Source: AWTP1-13 sp963770295
GTDB lineage: Bacteria; Pseudomonadota; Alphaproteobacteria; Rhizobiales; Hyphomicrobiaceae
NCBI GenBank assembly: GCA_963770295.1
Contig: CAVYPA010000010.1
Location: 124,001 to 188,000 of the forward strand
Direction: 5' to 3'
Length of the DNA: 64,000 bases
Part shown: positions 44,935 through 53,707 of the stretch, one piece after another
Numbering within the stretch: position 1 is the first letter of the stretch
Layout: each line of letters starts with the position of its first letter
Notes under the pieces: model-generated
Told to the model about the DNA's origin: nothing
The model's database searches: none
What the model saw: the letters and a program-made list of their open reading frames with translations, nothing else
Made by a program: the position numbers and the translations under genes

Positions 44935-45489
44935 ATGCACAGGATTTTGTTCGCCGCGGCCCTTGGCATCTGGACCAGTGGTGCCTTGGCGCAGACGGGC
45001 GGTGCCCCTTCAGCGGGCTCTCAATCGTCACCTGGAGCCGCGGCGCCCGGTCCGGCGCGCGCCACCACACCAACTGCGACCGTACCGGGGGCATCCCCTG
45101 CGACTAGCCAGACGGCGCCGCCCTCGCGATTGCTGCCCTCCCCGGCACCGAGCGCTACCGCGTCCACGCCATCGGGGGTTGCCTCGACGACGCCTCCGAC
45201 CGGTACGGCCTCGCCAGCAGCCCCAGCGGCGCGCGATCCCAACCTGCCAGCCACAGCCTCCGGTGGCGCTACCGGCTCGGCCCAGCGGACCGGAAAAAAC
45301 CCAATCACCGAGCGCTATGCCGATTGCGTGAAGCTTTGGGACAACCACACTCACATGAGCAAGACGGAGTGGTCGCGCACCTGCCGGCGTATCGAGAATC
45401 GACTGCAGAACCTTCGCGTCGAAAACATGGATCTCGACGTCTCAGGCCCCAAGCCCCGTCGCACCGGAAAATCGCCCGGCAGCGGCTAG
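44935..45489 (+). CDS. Exported Pro/Ala/Thr-rich protein
   Basis: 184 residues. A signal peptide (HRILFAAALGIWTSGALAQ, cleavage near residue 20) precedes about 100 residues of Pro/Ala/Ser/Thr low-complexity linker and a C-terminal module of about 60 residues (ITERYADCVKLWDNHTHMSK, TCRRIENRLQNLRV) with two Cys that may form a disulfide. The layout is that of an envelope-spanning or surface protein. Start at ATG 44935 chosen because it begins the signal peptide; the frame extends to 44863 without support. Confidence 0.65.
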   Translation: MHRILFAAALGIWTSGALAQTGGAPSAGSQSSPGAAAPGPARATTPTATVPGASPATSQTAPPSRLLPSPAPSATASTPSGVASTTPPTGTASPAAPAARDPNLPATASGGATGSAQRTGKNPITERYADCVKLWDNHTHMSKTEWSRTCRRIENRLQNLRVENMDLDVSGPKPRRTGKSPGSG

Positions 45490-45766
45490 CTGCTGGCCGC
45501 CTATTGCGTTTTCCGCCGCGGGCCGGTCGCGATTGGGCCGGTCTCGATCTTCCCAGGTGCCGTCGCTCGCCAATCTGCAGCAGTTCGCAAGCCAAAAAAG
45601 CGCGCTGAGGGTCCTGCGCGACAGAGCGGCCAGGAAGGGGCGGCCTTGAGTGCTTAGCGCGGCGGCATTCGCGCACCGAGATGAGGACTTCGTGATGACG
45701 CGGAACCGGTCGGCGGAGCCCGGCCTTAATACGTGACAAGCGGCGTGCAACCCAATGGAGTAAATT

Positions 45767-46186
45767 ATGAGTATAAATTGGAGCAACCATACCGGCCTGA
45801 GCTCTGCGGCCGCGGCCGTCGTTGCCTTGATGGTCGTGGCATGGCCAGTTGCCTCACGCGCAGAGCACGGTCACGGCCACATGGGTGGGGGCCAAAGCAG
45901 CGGCTTCTCCGCGGGCCATTCCTCATCCGGTCATGCCATGGGCCAGGCAAGAAGCTTTAGCGGCGATCGCGGCTCGCACGCCAGCGGAAGTCGCAGCTTT
46001 GGGTTTAGGGCCAGCAACGGACATCATCGCAATTTCCGGCACCGCCATAACGGCGTAGCGTTCGGCTTTTACGGCGACGATTATGGCTATGGCTACACGT
46101 CGAGCTGCGAGTACTATCGCCAGCGTGCCTTGCACACCGGGCGTAGCTACTGGTGGCGCCGTTATCGCGATTGTATCGAAGACTAA
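45767..46186 (+). CDS. Exported His/Gly/Ser-rich protein
   Basis: 139 residues with a signal peptide (AAAAVVALMVVAWPVASRAE, cleavage near residue 32). The mature part is His-, Gly- and Ser-rich (HGHGHMGGGQSSG ... GHHRNFRHRHNG), which could bind metals, then FGFYGDDYGYGY and a Cys-flanked end (SCEYYRQRALHTGRSYWW). No known family. GGAG lies seven bases before ATG, and a strong hairpin at 46197-46231 follows, which may end the transcript. Confidence 0.7.
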   Translation: MSINWSNHTGLSSAAAAVVALMVVAWPVASRAEHGHGHMGGGQSSGFSAGHSSSGHAMGQARSFSGDRGSHASGSRSFGFRASNGHHRNFRHRHNGVAFGFYGDDYGYGYTSSCEYYRQRALHTGRSYWWRRYRDCIED

Positions 46187-46196
46187 GAATGGCTTT

Positions 46197-46231
46197 CACC
46201 CTCCTGCGCGGTCCGACGCGTAGGAGGGGTG
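46197..46231 (+). terminator. Hairpin after the His-rich gene
   Basis: A long stem between CACCCTCCTGCGCG and CGCGTAGGAGGGGTG with loop GTCCGA and one bulged base begins 10 bases after the stop codon. It lacks a T-run, so termination is only probable. Confidence 0.45.
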
Positions 46232-46268
46232 CTCTGCCGATCATGGCCCCGATCTTTGATAAGGAAAG

Positions 46269-46284
46269 GGCCCCGATTGGGGCC
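46269..46284 (-). terminator. Possible minus-strand terminator of the RND remnant
   Basis: GGCCCC-GATT-GGGGCC reads on the minus strand into a pyrimidine-rich stretch (CTTTCCTT). It lies about 85 bases beyond the stop of the membrane-fusion remnant. Confidence 0.45.
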
Positions 46285-46367
46285 TAGCACTTATTGCGCG
46301 GCCCGTCGGGATGATTTTGACTTCGCCCTGGAGAAGGCGAGAGCCTCCTCCGCAAGCCGCCGCGCTG

Positions 46368-47223
46368 TTAGAACTTTGCCGTGAATCCGGCCGGGGCGGT
46401 GTTTGGCATGGCCGCGAGATCGACTTCGACGTCGACATATTGCCCGGGCCAGAGCTTATAATGCTCGTTGGGAAACGTGGCCTTGGCGGCGATGGTGCCC
46501 GATGAGCTGTCGACGCTGCTGTCAACAAAATGGAGTGTGCCGCTCGAAAGCGGCTCTGGATCGGCGGCCGCATAAACCCGCACCGTTGCAGGAGGAGTGC
46601 GCTGAGCCGCCGTCCGCAGGGCCGCCAGGTCCCGCTCTGGCAGCGTGAAGCTGACACGCAAAGGCTGCATCTGGGTAAGCGTCACCAGCCCCGCCGTATC
46701 ATTCGCCGAGACCAGCTCGCCAGGCGCCACGCGGATGGCGCCGATACGCCCGGTGATGAGAGCCTTGAGTTCGGCGTAACCTAGGCGCAGTTGGTCGGCC
46801 TGCCGGACGGCCTGATCCGCCTCGACGGTCTGTTGTGCAGCCTTGAATGCAGCCGTTGCCTGTTCGAGCTGCTGTTGGGGTGCAACGTTCTTGCTTATCA
46901 GCTCCTGGGTTCGGCGCAGGGCGGCATCGACTTGCGTGAGCGCTGCCTGGTCCTTGGCAATGGTCGCCTCATCGCGAGCGAATAATGACCGTTGCCGGCG
47001 ATTCGAGGATGCCAATGGTTCTGCGGCGGATCGGAAAATCCTCGACGGTGACCAACTGGGTGACCACCGGCACAGCGCCGCCGCGTCGCGCCGATTGGGA
47101 GGACTTCTTCTGTTGTACTGCCGCGTGCTGTGTTGACGGCGAGGAGAGCCAATAGAGCCCGCCTGCGGCCACGCCGACCGCCATTAGGCTCATGAGAAAA
47201 ACAGGAAGGCGGGATCGCCTCAT
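46368..47223 (-). pseudogene. RND efflux membrane-fusion protein (HlyD/MdtA-like), deleted and frameshifted
   Basis: From ATG 47223 the protein starts as a normal periplasmic adaptor: a membrane anchor (LPVFLMSLMAVGVAAGGLYWL), then VVTQLVTVEDFPIRRRTIG and ESPATVIIRSR, where the frame stops at about 46969. The second frame resumes with DEATIAKDQAALTQVDAALR and runs through the coiled hairpin, the lipoyl half (GRIGAIRVAPGELVSANDTA) and beta barrel to YVDVEVDLAAMPNT. About 25-30 residues (the first lipoyl half) are missing at the junction. The C-terminal domain also stops early. No RND pump gene is adjacent, so it is an orphan remnant. Confidence 0.8.
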
Positions 47224-47506
47224 GAGATTGACTCCCACCTTCGCCGGTGCCGGTTTGGCGCGGGCACGATCACGCGCATAAATTCCGCCCCGCCGAAATG
47301 GGTCCGCGCCAACGCTAATGTTTGGGCGCGCGACCTGACCGCCGAAGTTGCCGGAGGTGGCTTGCGTGCAGGCCGCGACGGCCGTGCCGTCTTGCTCGCG
47401 AGCAACCGTCGGCGGGAACAGGATGAGCCTTTGGCCGTTTTCAAAACTGCAGCGATCCACAGTGTCCCGCGATTTTGCGGAAGGATCCAGATGCGAGCCC
47501 ATAACC

Positions 47507-47878
47507 ATGCGAGCCCCAAGCATAGTTTTGGTGATCTGCGCCACCGTCTTCGTTGTCGGCGTTGCCCATGCGGAACAAGGGCCGTGCAATCAGGAAATCA
47601 TGGAGGTGACAAAAAAATTGGCCGCAAGCGAGACGAGCTCTGGTTCGACCACCCTCAAGTCCCCCGTCGTTGCGCCAACGGATCGGCATCCCGGCACCGC
47701 CCGGATCGGCGAGGACGCGCAAGACAAGGTCACCTCCGCGCAGGAGGTAGAACGTAGGTTCCGCGTCAAATCCGACGCCAGCCAAGCCCTCGAGTACGCG
47801 CATAGCCTCGATGTTCAAGGCAAGGAAGCCGAGTGCATGAACGAGGTGATGAATGCCAAGCAACTGGCGGGCCTGTGA
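47507..47878 (+). CDS. Exported hypothetical protein (123 aa)
   Basis: A signal peptide (APSIVLVICATVFVVGVAHAE, cleavage near residue 22) is followed by GPCNQEIMEVTKKLAAS, an Ala/Thr-rich central part and a C-terminal segment with EYAHSLDVQGKEAECMNEVMNAKQL. The two Cys flank the domain and could be disulfide-linked. I have seen similar exported proteins in rhizobia, but no function is known. The start is ATG 47507; no clear ribosome-binding site. The divergent RND remnant begins 283 bases upstream. Confidence 0.6.
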   Translation: MRAPSIVLVICATVFVVGVAHAEQGPCNQEIMEVTKKLAASETSSGSTTLKSPVVAPTDRHPGTARIGEDAQDKVTSAQEVERRFRVKSDASQALEYAHSLDVQGKEAECMNEVMNAKQLAGL

Positions 47879-47892
47879 TCTGTCAGATCTGA

Positions 47893-48283
47893 ATGCGAGT
47901 CAATTTCGCTCGCCCGGTCGTGAATAACTCCGTGGTTGCAATTGGCATCGATCCGGCATTCGCGGAGACCTCTCGTCTTGGTTGTTTATCTCCGGATCTC
48001 GTTCGATCCTCCATAGCCGCTCAGCTCGAACTGCTGCGAAAACGTGGCTATGATGTGGAAAGTGACCTGCTCGCGCCGGGGGCAGCCGCCGAGCAAATGA
48101 TCACAGGCGCCCTTGCGGCGAGAAAATCGACTGCGTGTTGATTGGAGCGGGGGCAGACCCTCCGCAAATTGCTGCTGTTCGAAAAGATTTATCAACCTGG
48201 TGCATGCGCTCGCTCTGACCGCAAGTATTTGTTTCAACACCAGACCGGGCGATAGCATGGAAGCGGTTCAGAGCTGGGTTTGA
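47893..48283 (+). pseudogene. Decayed gene with at least two frameshifts
   Basis: The first frame gives FVAIGIDPAFAETSRL-like sequence (VVAIGIDPAFAETSRLGC, SIAAQLELLRKRGYDVESDL) to about 48120. A second frame contributes IDCVLIGAGADPP, a third LLLFEKIYQ, and a last one NLVHALALTASICFNTRPGD followed by SMEAVQSWV and a stop at 48281-48283. Joined in order they make a plausible single protein of about 130 residues, with indels near 48120, 48165 and 48205. The family is unnamed to me; the rebuilt protein looks like a small nucleotide-binding-type fold. Confidence 0.65.
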
Positions 48284-48452
48284 CAGCTCGGGGCAGCGGC
48301 GATGCGGCAGCGCACGACGGCGACCCTCCCGACACCGATGGCCTTTGGCGAACGGCCGCCGGAATAGGGTCGGGCGGCTTGTGCCACGACACCCCGACCA
48401 CCATCTGACGAAGGCCACCGGCGATGCAAGGCGCAGCCAAAGGAAAGGTGTG

Positions 48453-48726
48453 ATGCGAAAGATCATCGCGGGTATGCTTTCGGTTGCCCTTCTCAGCAGT
48501 GTTGCCGTGGCCAATGGCGCTGAGGCCCGCGCTGCGAAGAAGCCGCCTCGCCATGACGACGGCTACGCCCGAAAATACCCCTCCGCCACGCAGCGTCAGC
48601 TGCGCAATGCGAGGGCCTATGATCGCGGCGACTATTTTGAGCAAGATTTCAAACGCCCACCCCGTCGGCAGTCGAGGTTGGTGGGAGCTGAAGGAGCGCG
48701 AAAGCGGTGATCGCTTCCGCTTTTGA
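48453..48726 (+). pseudogene. Exported small protein with a 3' frameshift (NAxPVGSxxWW family)
   Basis: ATG 48453, preceded by AAGGAAAGG, opens a signal peptide (KIIAGMLSVALLSSVAVANG). The frame continues to DRGDYFEQD and then shifts: frame one ends as QSRLVGAEGARKR, whereas the other frame gives SNAHPVGSRGWWELKERES to a stop at 48726. The rebuilt ending matches the C-terminal motif of the intact gene at 39161 (NAFPVGSTGWW). One extra T at about 48649 explains the shift. Expected length about 90 residues. Confidence 0.65.
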
Positions 48727-50643
48727 CGGGGTAGCAACGGCGAGATGCAAGGACGTTGCTGACGGGACGCGCGCCAGCAAAAATCGAAGGGCGCCGTCCA
48801 AGGGTTGGGTGCCCCTTCGTAGGATCCCCGACCCAAGGTGGTGCACGTCTTGAGCGCGCATTGTGCCTTCCGGGGTTAACTAGCCAAAGAATTGAGAGGC
48901 CAACGACACGGGCGCATGACTTTGCGCCGACACCGTGGCCCGCCAACGACCCTTGATGGGAGGTCGAGAGGCGAGGAGCGGCGCACGCCGGCCGCCCACC
49001 TCCTCGCCCCGGTCTGCAGTTCCCGCCAACTGCAGAACTCTTACCTGCACGGCTGCTGGGGGAAATCGACCGTGCGCGGTCAGACTAGCGGCGGACAGAC
49101 GGACGTTCGGTATGAAAGGTTACGAAAGGCCGTCGACGGAGGGTTTAGACTTAAGGCCTAGACGTTTTCGCCCTTGGTGCCTAGCGGTCGCGACCCTGCA
49201 TTCGGATACTCCGATTGCCAGCAATGGGCGGGTCGCACCCCAACTCACCTGCCCGGTTGTTGGCCGGTTTCACCTCTGGCTCCCTAAGGCCCTTGGGAGC
49301 CAGCTCTTTCTTCAACCTCCTTTGCCTGAGTGGTGGCTGGGGGCGAAGCGCCGGTCCGACACTCAGTGCAGCGAGCGAGATTTGCCTCGAAATCAAGCTC
49401 TGCCCTGAGCGGTGGTATACGATGCCGCGCCTCGATTGCGACCGTGTCGGGTGTGTGGCCCACACGTCTTGAGTGACCGAGGGATCCTATCGATCTCCAG
49501 CATGGTGCTGCCTGATTGCACTGAGGTTCGAGGATGTCAAAAGACAACCCGCAGGTTGGTTGGTTAGCCCGCGCGGCTCAAATCATGTAGCAATCGATCA
49601 CGCTCTGCTTTCGCGGCCACGGGCTTTTGCATCATGGTGTAGGTTTCCGCGAGCGAGGATCGCTTCCGGCGACCCACATCCTAAGTGTTGAATGTGAATG
49701 AGAAACTGCTCGGCCCGCTGTTCCAGAAGGGCGATTTCATTTTCGAGTTCGCGCATGGCACAGAACCTCCCACGTAGACTGCGCCCCTTAACGCCGGACC
49801 GAACCTACGGTTCCTGGCTAAACAGCCGTACGGGCACAACACAATTGCGAGTGGGCAGGGTGAGACCGCCGGCACCATTCCCTGATCACCAAACGCAGCC
49901 ATCCGGTGGGACGGTTCGTGGGGCTGATAACGTGCTGACTCTTCGGCTCGTCTCTTTCGTTGGCCGCCTCTCTATTTTCCGGGGCACTGCTGATTGTTGA
50001 TAATGCGGGGATAGGCCTATCTGATGACTGACGCTCTTACCTTACCGTCAGGACCGGCTTTGGGCTCCCCGTACCCGTCGTATCTACGTCGATCTTGTCA
50101 TATTCGTCGACGTCTCGCCCTCGATCACCTCACCGTAGTTAAGGCCTCTTCGCGTTCGATGCACGGACATGCTTGAATGGGGTCGACGCTAGCCTATGCG
50201 GTACATTCCCCTTGCAGCGTCCCGCACCAAATTTGCGACCAAAGCTCGCCGGTTCATTCACCGCACGGACGAATCCAAGCCATGGTACTTAGTCCTCATC
50301 CATCGATAACGAAGTATTGAGCGCTCAGCCTCCCGGTTGGGGGTTCGGCAGCGATCGGGCTTGCCGTTGCGCTCGACATTGTGCCTCCATTCCAATCACC
50401 CGATAGGATGACGGATGGTCCAGATGATCTCGCCGGACAGGCTATGGATGGCCAGCACGATGAAAAAAAGCGCTGCCAGATCAGTGCTCGGGCCATGCCG
50501 CCGATCGTTTGCGGGTATCACCTGATTTCAGCACACCAAGCACGTTACTAGGCTGGCTGAGATTGAGATTGTGCCGACTTTCGGCGCGAGCTCGTGCTGA
50601 ATCCCATCAACAAATTGCCCCCGGTCAAATAGGAACATCGCCC
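48727..50643. other. Long stretch with almost no recognisable genes
   Basis: Apart from the small minus-strand frame at 49598-49756, I see no convincing gene in 1.9 kb. A short minus-strand frame near 50310-50490 shows protein-like pieces in two registers (FIVLAIHSLSGEIIWTIRH) interrupted at a run of seven T, which may be another relic. No repeat, RNA or mobile element could be identified. Confidence 0.5.
49598..49756 (-). CDS. Small coiled-coil-like hypothetical protein (52 aa)
   Basis: ATG 49756 follows GGGAGG by eight bases. The protein begins MRELENEIALLEQRAEQFL, a heptad-like pattern, and ends polar. Similar short Glu/Arg-rich proteins are common in rhizobial genomes, without function. 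It may be an authentic small gene or the start of a decayed one. Confidence 0.4.
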   Translation of the reverse strand: MRELENEIALLEQRAEQFLIHIQHLGCGSPEAILARGNLHHDAKARGRESRA

Positions 50644-50976
50644 ATGTCTCCATCCAAAATCTCTTTGCTCGCCATCGCGATTGCGTCGGTCGGCCTAGCT
50701 GTAGGCGTCTCACGCTTCGCAACAGCCGCAACCCAGCCCATTGATGATCTCGCCAGCAATGAAGGCATATATGTTGATAAAGGCAGCTTCAAAGTCATGC
50801 GAGGGATGGCGAAGACCGACCCCACCGCGCAAATCATGAAACTGGGCGCCAGGCCAGTGGAGGAGGGCGCGATCATTTTCCGCTCGGGTGACCAACTCTA
50901 CATCGTGGATGCGGTTCCGGCAGGTGGTGCCCGCATGTTGAACAGCTTTCGGGACGCCTTTGCGCCGCCAGGATAA
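50644..50976 (+). CDS. Exported small hypothetical protein (110 aa)
   Basis: ATG 50644 starts a signal peptide (ISLLAIAIASVGLAVGVSRF, cleavage near residue 30). The mature 80 residues (IDDLASNEGIYVDKGSFKVMRG ... FRSGDQLYIVD) look beta-rich and contain no Cys. No known family; AGGA lies about ten bases upstream. It may be cotranscribed with the downstream metallopeptidase gene. Confidence 0.65.
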   Translation: MSPSKISLLAIAIASVGLAVGVSRFATAATQPIDDLASNEGIYVDKGSFKVMRGMAKTDPTAQIMKLGARPVEEGAIIFRSGDQLYIVDAVPAGGARMLNSFRDAFAPPG

Positions 50977-51083
50977 GCATCAGACAAAAGGATTCTTCGT
51001 CTAGGCTGGCACAGGTGGCTGCCGATCTGTTTCGGCCTGGGGTGGTTGAGCACACTCCAGGCTGAAGCGTTTGAGGTGACGAG

Positions 51084-51956
51084 ATGACATCGACCAACCG
51101 ACTTTTCGGTGTGCTGTTCGTTACGATATGCCTGTCGCTGCTCTTCATTCCGGTAAAATTGGCAGTCGCGGACGTGCAATCCAAACGCATTAGCGTCGAA
51201 TATGAGCCCCCCAACAATCCCGCGCATCGGGCGCTCTACGAAATGCTAAGAGAGCATCGCGTGCTTGAAAAAATGCAAGAAATCTTCAGTCCGTTTCAGT
51301 TGCCGATTGAATTGACTTTTAAGACGGTTGGCTGCAACGGCGTATCGAACGCATGGTATTCACGGCCGAATGTAACGATCTGCTACGAGTATTTGGCTGA
51401 GATCCAACGGGATATGCCAAAGGAAACGACCCCGGCGGGTGTCACGCCTGTCGATGCGGTGCTCGGCCAGTTCTTCTATGCCATCGCGCACGAGGTCGGC
51501 CACGCCATGTTCGACCTCCTCAGCGTTCCGGTCTTTGGGTACCAGGAGGATGCCGCCGATCAATTCGCGGGATACATCATTCTGCATTTCGGCAAGGCCG
51601 ATGCGCGCCGTCTCATCCTGGGCGCCGCTCACTCCTACAACAAGTACGTACAGAACCCCACTGTGACGGCGCCGCTGACAGCATTCTCTGATGAGCACGG
51701 CCCTCCCGCTCAGCGATTTTATAATCTCCTGTGTCTCGCTTACGGTGCGGATCCAGTCCTGTTTGTGGATGTTGTGGAGATGAAATACCTCCCGAAAGAG
51801 CGAGCCAGGCTCTGCAGAGGGCAATACGGCGAGCTTAACTACGCATTTCACCAGCTCATCCTTCCGCACCTTGACCGGCAACTTGCCAAACAAGTTATGG
51901 ATAAGAGTTGGCTCCCCGCCGACGATATGCCAATTGGGGCGCGCAAGCCAAACTAA
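51084..51956 (+). CDS. Exported DUF4344-type zinc metallopeptidase-like protein
   Basis: 290 residues with a signal peptide (LFGVLFVTICLSLLFIPVKLAVA). The zinc motif HEVGHAMFDLL lies near residue 139, and the downstream EDAADQFAGYIIL provides the third ligand region of gluzincin-like DUF4344 proteins. CNGVSNAWYSRPNVTIC spans a probable disulfide. No peptidase substrate is known for the family. A GAGGTGACGAG site precedes ATG 51084. It ends shortly before a degraded methyltransferase. Confidence 0.8.
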   Translation: MTSTNRLFGVLFVTICLSLLFIPVKLAVADVQSKRISVEYEPPNNPAHRALYEMLREHRVLEKMQEIFSPFQLPIELTFKTVGCNGVSNAWYSRPNVTICYEYLAEIQRDMPKETTPAGVTPVDAVLGQFFYAIAHEVGHAMFDLLSVPVFGYQEDAADQFAGYIILHFGKADARRLILGAAHSYNKYVQNPTVTAPLTAFSDEHGPPAQRFYNLLCLAYGADPVLFVDVVEMKYLPKERARLCRGQYGELNYAFHQLILPHLDRQLAKQVMDKSWLPADDMPIGARKPN

Positions 51957-52028
51957 TGCAGCCTCGACCGCTGGGCGCGGGCTTCACACGGCTGAAGAGG
52001 TCCTCCGGCGAGCCCGCATCGATGCCGG

Positions 52029-52240
52029 ATGCACGCCCTCGACATCGGCTCCGGTACTGGAGGTGGTGCAATTCTCGCAGCGAAGCTAGTTGGGCGCTCG
52101 GCATCGATCATTCCGAAGATGCGGCCAAGCGGGCGTCTTAGCGCGCAGCGGCGCAGGGCTTGAGGTGGTGCCGATTTTCCGTGGCGGATGTGCAGACGTT
52201 TGACACGGAGCAGCGCTCCGATGCGGTGTCGGCAGATTAG
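52029..52240 (+). pseudogene. SAM-dependent methyltransferase fragment
   Basis: Pieces of a class I methyltransferase occur in successive frames: MHALDIGSGTGGGAILAAKL (motif I), then GIDHSEDAAKRAS (motif II acidic loop), then FSVADVQTFDTEQRSDAV (motif III). Their order and spacing match an intact gene, but frames differ and nothing follows, so this is a truncated relic next to a tRNA fragment. Confidence 0.65.
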
Positions 52241-52381
52241 TGTCGAGCGCTCCCTCTCTACGGAACGCCAGCGGAACACGAGTCGCGCATCCATATGCTG
52301 ATTTGTGCGTCCGTTAACAGAGGGTCCGAGTCGAAAATGTTGAATTTTCGCAGGGTCTTGCACTTCGCCGCAGCTTTGTGC

Positions 52382-52454
52382 GCGCTCGTGCGTGTTTGAT
52401 AGAATCAGACTACGAATCTGGGGGTCGTGGGTTCGAATCCTGCCCGGTGCGCCA
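52382..52454 (+). tRNA. tRNA-Arg(ACG) 3' part with degenerate 5' half (probable attachment-site remnant)
   Basis: The anticodon arm TCAGA-CTACGAA-TCTGG (52405-52421) has anticodon ACG. The variable loop, T arm GTGGG-TTCGAAT-CCTGC, acceptor 3' strand and genomic CCA (52451-52454) are normal. The first seven bases (GCGCTCG) resemble a tRNA-Arg acceptor strand but pair imperfectly, and the D arm is shortened and does not fold. This pattern is expected for the 3' tRNA copy left at the edge of an integrated element. Confidence 0.6.
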
Positions 52455-52462
52455 TTTGCAAT

Positions 52463-52540
52463 ATGTCCAGCCCGGAGACATGGGTAACAGAACGTACCTA
52501 TGACATAGGTGACAACCTAGGCCCAAGAGGGGCTGTCTCC
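52463..52540. other. Possible insertion-sequence terminus beside the tRNA fragment
   Basis: Eight bases after the tRNA CCA begins TGTCCAGCCCGGAGACATGG, which resembles the outer end of IS481-type elements as I remember them, followed by the palindrome ACCTATG-A-CATAGGT (52496-52510). No transposase is present, so at most a solo end remains. Confidence 0.3.
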
Positions 52541-52663
52541 AGCGACTGGTCGTTTTGGATCCGGGCGAAACGCCGGAGTATGCACTTTCCAGGCTCGGAC
52601 TTTCGGAATCGGAAGTCTCAATGTTCGTTTGCACTGGCGTCCCGCGCTCTGGCGCGAGGTTCG

Positions 52664-52912
52664 ATGGCGAGCAAACAACAAATCGACCGGATCGCTCAGC
52701 GCATCGAAGCGTTGGGGCGGCCGACCCAACAGGGCGGTCCTCACCTTGGCGTCGTGTTCCAGATGCCAGGCCAAACAGTCGAGGAAGCCCGCTCGGTACA
52801 CGCAGCGCGCTATCCCGAGGATGATGTCGAGACGATGATGGTCATCGGATGGCCGCCAATGACGGCGGCCGAATGGGAAGCAGAATATTGCACTCCGTTG
52901 GAGCGAGGTTAG
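52664..52912 (+). CDS. Small hypothetical protein, first of a tandem pair (82 aa)
   Basis: Starts MASKQQIDRIAQRIEALGRP, then a spacer, GVVFQMPGQTVEEARSVHAARYPEDD and a Trp-rich end (IGWPPMTAAEWEAEYC). The first 20 residues and the G-x-T-x-EEA-x-x-x-H segment match the next gene, so the two arose by duplication. No signal peptide, no known family. It begins about 210 bases after the tRNA fragment. Confidence 0.55.
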   Translation: MASKQQIDRIAQRIEALGRPTQQGGPHLGVVFQMPGQTVEEARSVHAARYPEDDVETMMVIGWPPMTAAEWEAEYCTPLERG

Positions 52913-52920
52913 GCGAGCAC

Positions 52921-53112
52921 ATGGTCTCTCGCGCACAACTTGACCGCATCGCGACCCGGATCGAGGCGCTGGTGCCGAAATCAGGCCGTGTCGTCTATGT
53001 TTGGCGCAACCGGGGGGAAACCGAAGAAGAGGTGCTCGAACGGCACTATCTCACGTCGCCAGCAGATCGTTTCGCTGGACAAACTTGCATCTTCAGCTGG
53101 CTAGAGGGTTGA
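52921..53112 (+). CDS. Small hypothetical protein, second of a tandem pair (63 aa)
   Basis: Begins MVSRAQLDRIATRIEALVPK, continues RVVYVWRNRGETEEEVLERH and ends FAGQTCIFSWLEG. It aligns along its length with the preceding gene, beginning with S-x-x-Q-x-DRIA-x-RIEAL. ATG 52921 is eight bases after the upstream stop, so both are translated from one message. Function unknown. Confidence 0.55.
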   Translation: MVSRAQLDRIATRIEALVPKSGRVVYVWRNRGETEEEVLERHYLTSPADRFAGQTCIFSWLEG

Positions 53113-53707
53113 GGCTTGGGCGCCTCTGCTCCCGCTCCACCAATCGGTGCTGGCTCGCATGTCTGAGCGCAAAGCGAGGGGAAACCCTGACGGCCAAAGG
53201 CGCGTTTAGAGAGTTTGGAAACTCCCAAATCCCCGGTTGTGGGGAGACTTCGGCAGCAGTGGTATTAGATCTGCCGTCATTATTCCGGTTTTGGGGGAGA
53301 CTTTGCATTGCCGCCGAGTTGGCCCGATTGCGCGCATTTGTAAACCGTGGTCATTAACGACGGGTCGCGCGGGAGAGCAGTCCTGACGACGCCAAGCTCG
53401 GAAAGAGCGAGCACAAGCATGTTGCCCAGCGGGAGGGCAAGTGATGTGGGTGTGGTACCCGGTTCTATCTTGGGCTGGTCATGATGACAGCCCAAACGCA
53501 GATTTGCTCTGAGCGCGCCGCGGGCAGTGCCGCCGATATGGTGCCGGCCAGTCTTCCGGCGACCGTCTTAAATGTATGGTCTCGAGTTTCGGCGGTCTCA
53601 GCGCGAGGACTTCGCGTTGGTCCTCTACCGAGTCTTTTGCTTGTGAGAAGGACGCGTGACGTTGCGCTCGCGAAACATCGGGTCGCTTCTCCCCACTGGG
53701 GACTTTA
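53113..53707. other. Gap without recognisable gene
   Basis: This 595-base stretch between the tandem small genes and the cyclase pseudogene has open frames on both strands that look like chance. No RNA or repeat recognised. Confidence 0.5.
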
